Source: Nocardia sp. NBC_01503 (GTDB taxonomy: Bacteria > Actinomycetota > Actinomycetes > Mycobacteriales > Mycobacteriaceae). From it: a stretch of DNA of 64,000 bases. Below the pieces are notes generated by a model. It searched no databases. It saw only the letters and a list, made by a program, of their open reading frames with translations, and was not told the origin of the DNA. The position numbers and the translations under genes were made by a program. Of the stretch, positions 54,226-61,189 are shown piece by piece. The DNA lies in contig NZ_CP109596.1 in the NCBI RefSeq assembly GCF_036327755.1, positions 5,766,001-5,830,000 of the forward strand. The letters run 5' to 3'. Position 1 is the stretch's first letter. Each line of letters begins with the position of its first letter.

Positions 54226-54618
54226 CTAGGAGGACCCGGTGCCCGAGCCGCTGCCGCCGGAGCCGCTGCCGCCGGACCCGGTATTGATGCTGGTGGTGGT
54301 CTGCAGCTTCCAGGTGCCGCACCCGGTGGTGAAGAAGGCGATATCGCCCGGCTTGATCTCGACGGTGACTTTGCCGTTGATCGCCCCGCCGCTTTCTAGG
54401 ACCGCGCTGAGATCCTCGGTGATCGCCGAGAGCCGAGCCCACGCGCAGACGGTGGCGGCGGTGGTCGTGGTGTACACGCCGGGCTTGATATCGACACCGA
54501 CCTTGAAGGTCGAGTCGTATCCCATCGAGTCCGCGACGGTGGCCGAGGCCGGTCCCGCCGCACTCATGAGGGCGGCGGCGGTGAGGGCAATACCATTGAC
54601 CCACAGGGTTTTACGCAT
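54226..54618 (-). CDS. Small secreted protein with Gly-Ser tail
   Basis: 130 residues. The signal peptide is about 1-31 (MRKTLWVNGIALTAAALMSA, then GPASATVADS). The mature domain has two cysteines (TVCAWAR, TTGCGTWK) and a predicted beta-rich fold with the phrase DIKPGVYTT, also seen in other small actinobacterial exported proteins. The C-terminal GSGGSGSGGSGSG tail is probably flexible. ATG 54618 follows AAAGGA. Function unknown. Confidence 0.82.
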   Translation of the reverse strand: MRKTLWVNGIALTAAALMSAAGPASATVADSMGYDSTFKVGVDIKPGVYTTTTAATVCAWARLSAITEDLSAVLESGGAINGKVTVEIKPGDIAFFTTGCGTWKLQTTTSINTGSGGSGSGGSGSGTGSS

Positions 54619-54786
54619 GAACGCGAATCCTTTCGGCGGACCCGCGCGCGCATATCCGCGGCGGGGCCGAGGATGCGTCGGCGACCCGACGTAGAGCATG
54701 TGAAATTGGAGTGTTTCGGAGAGTAATGTCTCCGCGGCCACCCCGTCCCCGCTTTCGTGCAACCCGGCGTTCGTGCGGGCGCGAGG

Positions 54787-55380
54787 TCAGCTCGCGCCGA
54801 CCCGCTGCGCCAGCTCCGCGTCGAGTGGATACGGCCGCTCGGGCGGCAATAGCGCCTTGGCGCGGTCGGCGCGGCCCTCGCGCAGCTGTGCGGACATCTT
54901 GTGCACCAGCGGTGTCAGGTCACGGATCTCCAGGGTCCACTCGTCGACATATCGGTCGATAATGTGCCGGGACAGCCCGACCTGAATGCTGCGATGGTCG
55001 AGCTTGGCATCGCGCAGCGAGTACTCCGGATCCCACTGCACGTGAACCATGGCGTGCGCGAACAGCTTTCGCCACTCGGCCGAATCGGCGTATACCCGCC
55101 GCTCCGGGCTGGTGAGGACCGCCTGTCCGAGCGCCTCCGCCCAGCCGATGCGTGAGATGCGCACCGCGAGAATACGTTCCTGACCGGGTTTGCGCGCCCA
55201 ATTGCTGCGGTGCATGAGCCATCGGAAGGACGGTTTGATCCAGGTCATCCGATTGGTGGAGAACGGCGGCACGAACCGCTGCGCCGCCACCGCCGGTACG
55301 GCGATCTGCTCGCTGTACGCCTGGTAGACGACAATGCTGTCGCGGTCGTAATCGGCTCTGATCTCGAAGTCGTTCGTCAT
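54787..55380 (-). CDS. DUF4291 family protein
   Basis: 197 residues. Family hallmarks are IVVYQAYSEQIA at the start, RMTWIKPSFRWLMHRSNWARKPGQERILAVRI in the middle and IQVGLSR near the end. The domain has no known function; it is soluble and widespread. ATG 55380 follows GGAAAG; longer in-frame starts exist but add unconserved residues. It is not clearly in an operon. Confidence 0.85.
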   Translation of the reverse strand: MTNDFEIRADYDRDSIVVYQAYSEQIAVPAVAAQRFVPPFSTNRMTWIKPSFRWLMHRSNWARKPGQERILAVRISRIGWAEALGQAVLTSPERRVYADSAEWRKLFAHAMVHVQWDPEYSLRDAKLDHRSIQVGLSRHIIDRYVDEWTLEIRDLTPLVHKMSAQLREGRADRAKALLPPERPYPLDAELAQRVGAS

Positions 55381-55602
55381 GTCTTTCCGTGCCGGATTGT
55401 GCTGTGGGGGAGTGGAATCGGGCGCGATCTCCTCGTTTCGGGCGGTGAGGTATGTGGGACTCGCGCTCATGTCCCAGACCGTACGGCCCTGTCCGGCGCG
55501 CGTCATCCTATTTTTGGTCACCACTACTAAATCTCGGGATCTCCACCCGTGATCCACCCGCGGGTGGTGGGCTCCGGCACTCGTTTCGCGGACGCTCGAA
55601 AC

Positions 55603-56091
55603 ATGAACTTGCAGAACACGGTTGTCGAAGGCGTGATCATCGTGCTGGTGGCCGGGTGGATCGTGTACCGGCAGACTCGCTGGCAGGACCTGGACCCGAC
55701 GCGAATCTGGCGCGGCCCGATCATCCTGGGCATCATCGGATTCGTGCGGCTGCGGGACGCGATTCCGGCGGCGGGCATCGGCGCGGCGGCCGCCTGTCTG
55801 CTCGCGCTCTCCGCGGTGCTGAGTATCGCGGTCGGCCTGGCCATGGGTGCGCTGTCGCAGGTGCGCCGGGCCGAGAGTGGCTGGCAGGCGCGCACCGGTC
55901 TGCTCGGTTCACTGCTCTGGTTGGTCCTGCTGGCAGTCCGGATCGGTATCGATCTCGGTGCCGAGCAGGCCGGTGCCGACATGGTCGTGTCACTGGGCGC
56001 GATTCTGCTCATGCTGGCGTTGAACCGCGCGGGCCGCGGTGTGGTGCTGGCCCGTCGCGCCGGACAACCGCTGCTGGTTACGGCAGACTGA
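55603..56091 (+). CDS. Membrane protein linked to two-component system
   Basis: 162 residues with four to five hydrophobic helices and no soluble domain; start MNLQNTVVEGVIIVLVAGWI. It directly precedes the histidine kinase (five bases) and is part of that operon, so it is a likely accessory sensor, the usual arrangement for similar actinobacterial sets. A perfect palindrome CCACCCGCGGGTGG lies at 55554-55567, 35 bases before the start, and could be the response regulator's site. Confidence 0.82.
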   Translation: MNLQNTVVEGVIIVLVAGWIVYRQTRWQDLDPTRIWRGPIILGIIGFVRLRDAIPAAGIGAAAACLLALSAVLSIAVGLAMGALSQVRRAESGWQARTGLLGSLLWLVLLAVRIGIDLGAEQAGADMVVSLGAILLMLALNRAGRGVVLARRAGQPLLVTAD

Positions 56092-56096
56092 ACCGG

Positions 56097-57275
56097 ATGC
56101 TGATAGGTACGCCCCCGACCGGCCTGACCAGGTTGTTCCGCCTGGGCGGGCTGGTCGTGGTGATCGTGACCTCCTGGCACGCGCCGGAAATCCACCAGCC
56201 GTGGGTGTTGATCGCCGCGCTGGTGTCCTGGATCGGCTGGGCGGGCTGGGTGGTGGCTCCGGCCGCCGCTCGATCGGAGCGAATCTTCCTGTGCGCCATG
56301 GCGATCGGCGGCGGTTTCACCGCGATGCAGCTCACCGGATCGATGATGACGGCGCTGGTGGTGATCGTCTTCGCCATCGCGGTGCTGAGTGATCCGGTCT
56401 GGTTCGGGCTCACGGTGGCGGGCGTGACCGCGGTGGCTATGTGTCTGTCCGGTGTGCTGGCCGGATCCGCCCCGACCGGTTTTCTGGGTATCGTCACCTC
56501 GGCGGGCCTGGTCGCTCTGATGGGCTGGAACCGCAGGCAGACCCGCGTAGCCGCCGAGCAGAATCGGCTCCTGCTCGAACAGAGCCGAGTGATTCGCGTC
56601 GAACGGGACCGCGCCGCCGCGCTGGCCGAACGCGGCCGCATCGCCCGCGATATCCATGATGTGCTCGCCCACACCCTGGGCGGCCTGGTGCTGCAACTGG
56701 ACGCCGCCGATGCGCTGCTGGAGGCCGGTGCGGTCGACAAGGCCGCCGAACGGGTGAAAGCCTCACACGCCCTGGCGGTTTCGGGCCTGGCCGACGCCCG
56801 GCGGGTGGTCGGCACCCTCCGTTCGGAGGAGTTCGATCTCGCCGCCGAACTGCACCGGCTCACCGCGGAGCATCGGGCCGCTGGTGGGGCGGTGGACCTG
56901 AGTACCGAGGCCCATTCGCTCGAGATGAACCCTGAAGTGCGGGCCGCGCCGACCGTGACGGGCGGTCGGGCCGTCGAGCATCCGGTGAGCGAACAGGTGG
57001 CGGTGGCGCTGGCGCGCGCGGTGCAGGAGGCGCTGACCAATGCGCGCAAACACGCTCCCGGACAGCCGGTGACGCTCATCCGGCACGACGGGGCGGCCGA
57101 TATCGAGATCACGATATCGAATCATGTCGTGGCGCATATGGGTTCGCTGGCGCGGTCCGGGGCGGGGGCGGGCCTGCTCGGTATGCGGGAACGGATCGCG
57201 GCGGTCGGTGGCACGGTGACGGCGGGGAAGGAGGATGGCCGATGGATGGTGCGAATTCGAGTGCCGCGCAGGTGA
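56097..57275 (+). CDS. NarL-type sensor histidine kinase
   Basis: 392 residues. N-terminal half with five to six membrane helices, no extracytoplasmic loop of size, so the signal is probably in the membrane. A coiled region leads to the HisKA_3 box ERGRIARDIHDVLAHTLGGL with phospho-acceptor His187. The HATPase half has EALTNARKHAPG and GAGLLGMRERIAAVGG. The C-terminus overlaps the response regulator start by 34 bases. The ATG at 56097 is chosen; the frame is open much further upstream but without support. Confidence 0.92.
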   Translation: MLIGTPPTGLTRLFRLGGLVVVIVTSWHAPEIHQPWVLIAALVSWIGWAGWVVAPAAARSERIFLCAMAIGGGFTAMQLTGSMMTALVVIVFAIAVLSDPVWFGLTVAGVTAVAMCLSGVLAGSAPTGFLGIVTSAGLVALMGWNRRQTRVAAEQNRLLLEQSRVIRVERDRAAALAERGRIARDIHDVLAHTLGGLVLQLDAADALLEAGAVDKAAERVKASHALAVSGLADARRVVGTLRSEEFDLAAELHRLTAEHRAAGGAVDLSTEAHSLEMNPEVRAAPTVTGGRAVEHPVSEQVAVALARAVQEALTNARKHAPGQPVTLIRHDGAADIEITISNHVVAHMGSLARSGAGAGLLGMRERIAAVGGTVTAGKEDGRWMVRIRVPRR

Positions 57276-57898
57276 TCACGGTGGTGGTCGCCGATGATCA
57301 GACCACGGTGCGGGACGGCCTCACCACGGTGCTCTCGCTGCTCCCGGATGTCGAGGTGGTGGGCGAGGCCCGCGACGGCGCGGAGGCGGTCGAGTTGGTA
57401 CGCCGCCTCTCGCCCGGAGTCGTCCTCATGGACCTGCGCATGCCCGGTATCGACGGTGTGGCAGCGACCGCCACAATCACCGCCACGCATCCGGAGACGG
57501 CCGTCCTGGTGCTCACCACCTACGCCGATGACGCCTCCATCGCCGGTGCCCTGCGCGCCGGTGCTCGCGGATATCTCACCAAGGACGCCGGTCGCGCCGA
57601 GATCGCCGCCGCCATTCGCTCGGTCGCCAGCGGTCACACCACCCTCGCCGCGGATGTCGGCGCGCGCCTGGTCGCCGGTCTGGACGCCCCGGTCGCACCC
57701 GCCGCCGATCTCACCGATCGCGAACTCGATGTGCTGCGCCTGATGGCCCAGGGCCGCAACAACTCCGAGATCGCCCGCGAACTCTTCATCGGTGTGAGCA
57801 CTGTCAAGAGCCATATCAACTCGCTGTTCGGCAAACTCGGCGTCCGCGATCGGGGCCAGGCCATCGCCTACGCCCATCGCACCGGACTCGCGCGCTGA
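57242..57898 (+). CDS. NarL/FixJ-family response regulator
   Basis: 218 residues. Receiver domain with phospho-Asp64 in VVLMDLRMPG, Thr in LTTYADD and Lys in YLTKDAG. C-terminal LuxR-type helix-turn-helix TDRELDVLRLMAQGRNNSEIARELFIGVSTVKSHINSLFGKLGV. It is cognate to the kinase by 34-base overlap. Targets are unknown; the operon itself and its palindrome are the first guess. Confidence 0.95.
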   Translation: MDGANSSAAQVITVVVADDQTTVRDGLTTVLSLLPDVEVVGEARDGAEAVELVRRLSPGVVLMDLRMPGIDGVAATATITATHPETAVLVLTTYADDASIAGALRAGARGYLTKDAGRAEIAAAIRSVASGHTTLAADVGARLVAGLDAPVAPAADLTDRELDVLRLMAQGRNNSEIARELFIGVSTVKSHINSLFGKLGVRDRGQAIAYAHRTGLAR

Positions 57899-57952
57899 AC
57901 TCCGAACCCGGCTCGGACGGGATCGGTCGGTGCCCGCCTCTACGATGCCTAC

Positions 57953-58315
57953 ATGACCGCCCGCCAGCGTTTGCGCATCGTCCCGTCACAGTTCGTGGTG
58001 GAGCATCTGCCGAACTCGACGTTCCCGGAGGATGACGACTGGATCGCGCTGGTGCGAGCGCCGGAGGGGCTCACCGCGGTTCGTGAGGCTCCGGGCTGGG
58101 CGGAGGGTGAGCGCTGGAAGGGGATCTACGGCGACAGTGCGCACGGCCTGGATCAGCCGGGCATGCTGGCGGCGCTGGTGGGACCGCTCGCCGATGCGGC
58201 TATTCCGGTTTTCGTGGCCTCGACCTATCACGCCGATTTGGTGCTGGTCCCGGATCATCGCCTGGAGGAGGCGTCAACGGTGCTGCGTGCGGCCGGGCAT
58301 CGCATCGCCGACTGA
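57953..58315 (+). CDS. ACT-domain-like protein
   Basis: 120 residues. The middle and end (QPGMLAALVGPLADAAIPVFVASTYHADLVLVPDHRLEEASTVL) match the ACT-type amino-acid-binding fold of the CASTOR/ACT_7 sort. Such single-domain proteins probably sense amino acids. Just downstream of the response regulator (54 bases) but not overlapping; either a separate transcript or loosely coupled. Confidence 0.82.
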   Translation: MTARQRLRIVPSQFVVEHLPNSTFPEDDDWIALVRAPEGLTAVREAPGWAEGERWKGIYGDSAHGLDQPGMLAALVGPLADAAIPVFVASTYHADLVLVPDHRLEEASTVLRAAGHRIAD

Positions 58316-58373
58316 CCGGGCGGCACCCGATCTCGGCTGCGGTTGCGATAGGCGCACGCCGGGTGCACCATAC

Positions 58374-58397
58374 TACTGTCTACGTACGTAGAACGTA
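58374..58397 (+). promoter_or_regulatory. BlaI-type operator 1 (upstream of blaI)
   Basis: TACTGTCTACGTACGTAG at 58374-58391, continuing to 58397. It matches operator 3 at 20 of 24 positions and contains a perfect 12-bp palindrome CTACGTACGTAG (58380-58391). It ends about 40 bases before the blaI ATG, so it probably serves autoregulation. Confidence 0.8.
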
Positions 58398-58439
58398 TGT
58401 GAGGGCATACGCTGCGGACCGGATGAGGAGATGAGACCC

Positions 58440-58814
58440 ATGGGTGCGCGAGGCTTCGGCGAATTGGAAGCGGTCGTGATCGAACGGATCTGGGACCGCG
58501 CCGAGAAAACCACCGTCCGAGAGGTGTTCGACGGCCTGGCCGGCGAACGCGATATCGCCTACACCACCGTCATGTCCACCATGGACAACCTGCATCGCAA
58601 GGGCTGGCTCGAGCGTGAACGCGTCGGCAAGGCGTACGCCTACTGGCCGACGCTGAGCCGCGAGGAGTACAGCGCCCGCCTCATGCGCGAGGCCCTGGGC
58701 AGCGGCGGCCGATCCGATCTGGTGCTCGCGCACTTCGTCGAGCAGATGAGCGCCGAGGAATCCGAGGGCCTGCGCGCTGCCCTGCGCAAACTCACCCGGG
58801 GCAAGCGCTCATAA
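58440..58814 (+). CDS. blaI: BlaI/MecI/CopY-family repressor
   Basis: Winged-helix repressor of 124 residues. The characteristic core is LEAVVIERIWDRAEKTTVREVF, then IAYTTVMSTMDNLHRKGWLERERVGKAYAYWP, followed by the C-terminal dimerisation helices. In known systems a BlaR1-type protease cleaves the repressor. The ATG at 58440 has GAGGAG nine bases upstream; another ATG three codons earlier is too close to it. It resembles Rv1846c of M. tuberculosis in length and motifs. Confidence 0.93.
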   Translation: MGARGFGELEAVVIERIWDRAEKTTVREVFDGLAGERDIAYTTVMSTMDNLHRKGWLERERVGKAYAYWPTLSREEYSARLMREALGSGGRSDLVLAHFVEQMSAEESEGLRAALRKLTRGKRS

Positions 58815-58877
58815 TTTCGTCCCCCATCGTTTCGCTTCGAATTCATCTGCTGTGCATCGACTCGCGTATCCGGTTTC

Positions 58878-58901
58878 AACTAAGTACGTACGGAGATAGT
58901 A
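58878..58901 (+). promoter_or_regulatory. BlaI-type operator 2
   Basis: AACTAAGTACGTACGGAG at 58878-58895, continuing ATAGTA to 58901; 21 of 24 positions match operator 3. It lies between blaI and the 58995 gene and would control the latter. Confidence 0.78.
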
Positions 58902-58994
58902 GATTGTTTCGGCACGATGTCAATCATGTCGCCACTGCTGGCATGATTCGGCGAAAACGGCGTCCGGTCAATCGGATTCGGCGGGGGAGGTGGC

Positions 58995-59462
58995 ATGGAG
59001 CAGGTGCGGCGGTGGCCACCGGTCATGCTGATCGGACTGCTGAGCGCCGTACTACTGCTGTTCGGGATGCTCGCCGACTGCACCCTGTCGCACGCGGACG
59101 GGCACGATCACGCCGTGGCCGGCAGCTCGCTGCGGGGTGAACCCGGTTCGGGGATCGCGAATGCGGACGGCTCGCGCCATCCCGCTGTCGAAGAACCGGC
59201 AGCGACAGACATCGAATCCCGCCGTGCGGCACGTGAATTCGTCGATTGCTCCCCGCATCATCGGCACTGTCCCGAGGGCCTGCTCGCGGTCGCGCCGGAG
59301 GGTATCCACGCACCGTCGCTGTCGCTGAGCGCTCTCGCGCATGCCGTGCTCGACTCCGGGCCGACAGTCGGCACGCACTCCGGACGCGGTCCGCCATCGT
59401 GTCCGCTCCCCACCGTCAGCGGCCGAATACTGTTGACGCGCTTGTGTATCGCCCGACGCTGA
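58995..59462 (+). CDS. Small membrane-anchored protein with His motifs
   Basis: 155 residues. One hydrophobic segment (about 10-27) near the N-terminus acts as signal anchor. Just after it come CTLSHADGHDH and, further on, VDCSPHHRHCPEG: the His and Cys residues suggest metal binding or a redox-sensitive exported domain. ATG follows GGGGGAGG. The look resembles DUF6153-type actinobacterial proteins, but this is not certain. It is under BlaI operator 2. Confidence 0.75.
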   Translation: MEQVRRWPPVMLIGLLSAVLLLFGMLADCTLSHADGHDHAVAGSSLRGEPGSGIANADGSRHPAVEEPAATDIESRRAAREFVDCSPHHRHCPEGLLAVAPEGIHAPSLSLSALAHAVLDSGPTVGTHSGRGPPSCPLPTVSGRILLTRLCIARR

Positions 59463-59562
59463 TCGGTCAGCGCCAGGCCGATGTGGGTACGCCATCGGCC
59501 GGTGTCCGCTGCCCGCACTCGTCCTGCCGCCGGTCGGCGGCTCGATACCGAAAGCGACAGTC

Positions 59563-60033
59563 ATGGACAAGATCACGATCGGCAAGCTCGCCGCGATGGT
59601 CGAGGAACAGGTGGTCTCCGCGCCCGGCGCGGCCCGGCAACCGCGCGCCCTGGTCGCCGCCGTCGTGGCCCTGCTCATCGCGGCGGCGCTGCTGGCGGTC
59701 GGCGCGGCCGCGGTATTCCCGTTCGAAATGGACACCGTCGTCTCGCTATCGGAGAATCGGCTGGTAGCAACCCATTACGGCTTCTACAACACGGTGGTCG
59801 GTGTCGGCATCCTCGTCGGCAATCTGGTTACCGGCGCGGTGGTGGGTGCGGCCCGCGCGGCCGGTGCGGATCGAGCGGTGTGGATCGGTCTCATCCTGAT
59901 CGGGGTGCTGGCGACCGCGGCGCTGTACTCGCAGGACCGGGCGGTCACTCGATCGGAGTGCAGACCACCAGACCGATTGCCGCCGCGACCACCGACGCCA
60001 GCGGAATCAGCGCCGCCGAGGCCGCGGCGGTGA
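59563..60033 (+). pseudogene. MFS transporter C-terminal remnant
   Basis: Codons 28-125 (about 59645-59940) match only the last helices of a major-facilitator transporter (FPFEMDTVVSLSENRLVATHYGFYN then GNLVTGA). The rest of a normal 400-residue protein is missing, and the first 27 codons (MDKITIGKLAAMVEEQ) are unlike MFS. The homology ends where the frame begins to overlap the 3' end of the M56 peptidase gene on the other strand. It is very probably a decayed remnant; if expressed it would be an orphan four-helix membrane peptide. Confidence 0.7.
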
Positions 60034-60907
60034 TGAGCGCCAATCTGGCGCGCAGGCGCAGCGCGGGTGCGGCGGGCGCGGAGAGGCGTTCGACCCGCGC
60101 CGCCAGCCCGACCTCTGCGGCACCGAGGGCGCCGACGGGACCCTGGGCGATGCCGGAGAGGGTGAGCAGCGCCTGAAGTACGGTGCCGCGGCCGTGAATT
60201 CGGGCCGCGGCATCATCGGCGATCATCTCCAGCAGCCGGGCCACCTCGGCCGCGCCGACCGTGAACAGGTCGATCCGCGGCATGACGGTGGCCAATCCGC
60301 GGGTGAGGGCGAGCACCAGATGATGCCTGCCCGCCAGATGTGCGCGTTCATGACTGAGCACGGCTTCGAGATGATCGTCGGTGAGCGCGCGTATCACACC
60401 GCGACTGATGACGACCGTATGTGGTTTGCCCGCAACGCAATACGCGGCGGGCTGGTCGACATCGAGGATGACCGCGTCCAGTCGAGCGTGATGTCGCCCG
60501 GCCAAACGGGCCATCTGCGCATGCTCGTGCGTGGTGCGCCGCGCCCGCAGCAGCGTCTGGACGAGTCGGGCCGCCACGAATCCGGCCGCCAGCGCGGACA
60601 AGCCCGAGAGCATCAAGAGCCCCGCCTGTACCGGCATGCCGTAGCGGCCGATCGCCGCATCGTGCAGGTGCAGCAGGCAGCTGTCCATGAAACGCTGTGG
60701 AACGGTCGACACGCGGTGGGTGGCGAGATCCAGGATCAGAATGATGAGCGCGACCGCCCAGGCGAGCACTGTCGAAGCCATCGATGCGAGCCACGCCGCG
60801 AGCGCCACCCGGGGTGTCGCGCCCTCATGTCCCACCCGGCGCAGCAGGCGTGGTGCGAGTACGGCGACCGCGAATCCGTAGAGCGCCAGACATGCGGAAA
60901 TGCTCAT
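59945..60907 (-). CDS. M56-family metallopeptidase, BlaR1-like without sensor domain
   Basis: 320 residues. Membrane helices near 4-20, 40-60, 92-118, then the zinc-protease motif HERAH with His186, Glu187 and His190, and C-terminal helices about 285-315. The penicillin-binding sensor of BlaR1 is absent, as in M. tuberculosis Rv1845c. In known systems such peptidases cleave BlaI. It is coded convergently to blaI, with operator 3 130 bases upstream of its start. A 10-residue leader ORF overlaps the ATG. Confidence 0.92.
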   Translation of the reverse strand: MSISACLALYGFAVAVLAPRLLRRVGHEGATPRVALAAWLASMASTVLAWAVALIILILDLATHRVSTVPQRFMDSCLLHLHDAAIGRYGMPVQAGLLMLSGLSALAAGFVAARLVQTLLRARRTTHEHAQMARLAGRHHARLDAVILDVDQPAAYCVAGKPHTVVISRGVIRALTDDHLEAVLSHERAHLAGRHHLVLALTRGLATVMPRIDLFTVGAAEVARLLEMIADDAAARIHGRGTVLQALLTLSGIAQGPVGALGAAEVGLAARVERLSAPAAPALRLRARLALITAAASAALIPLASVVAAAIGLVVCTPIE

Positions 60908-60936
60908 CGGGCTCTCTGCCGTCCAGCCGCCCGCAT
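60904..60936 (-). CDS. Leader peptide ORF of M56 peptidase gene
   Basis: A 10-codon frame (MRAAGRQRAR) starts at ATG 60936, four bases after an excellent Shine-Dalgarno GGGAGGAG (60948-60941). Its TGA overlaps the M56 ATG in an ATGA junction. The M56 gene itself has only a poor ribosome-binding site. The set-up suggests translational coupling, with the leader deciding the level of peptidase. Arginine-rich composition may matter. Confidence 0.6.
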   Translation of the reverse strand: MRAAGRQRAR

Positions 60937-61036
60937 CGAACTCCTCCCGTTGACCGGCCCGAGTGTACGTAGGAAACCTGAGGGAACCCTTACTTTCGCG
61001 CCCGGGCTATTGCGCCGGGCGACTCTCGTCCGGTAA

Positions 61037-61060
61037 TACTATCTACGTACGGAGATAGTA
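61037..61060 (-). promoter_or_regulatory. BlaI-type operator 3 (upstream of M56 gene)
   Basis: TACTATCT (61037-61044), ACGTACGG, AGATAGTA (61053-61060): perfect 8-bp arms, the best of the three. It lies 130 bases upstream of the M56 start (101 from the leader ORF) and about 130 beyond the stop of the dehydrogenase. It would control the M56 gene on the minus strand. Confidence 0.82.
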
Positions 61061-61116
61061 GATACAAGCTTGTGCCGCCCCCTCATCGGCACAGGGGCGC
61101 CGACCGGACCGGCGTC

Positions 61117-61169
61117 GGCGACGAGCGGACGGGGGACCACCCCTCATCGGGCCTGCTCCGCTCGTCGCC
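61117..61169 (-). terminator. Hairpin after E1 dehydrogenase gene
   Basis: GGCGACGAGCGGA (61117-61129) and TCCGCTCGTCGCC (61157-61169) are perfectly complementary with a 27-nt loop, 20 bases beyond the stop of the dehydrogenase. Likely a terminator for that gene, keeping it apart from the M56 unit. Confidence 0.65.
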
Positions 61170-61189
61170 ACACCTCAATCGAGGGAAAA

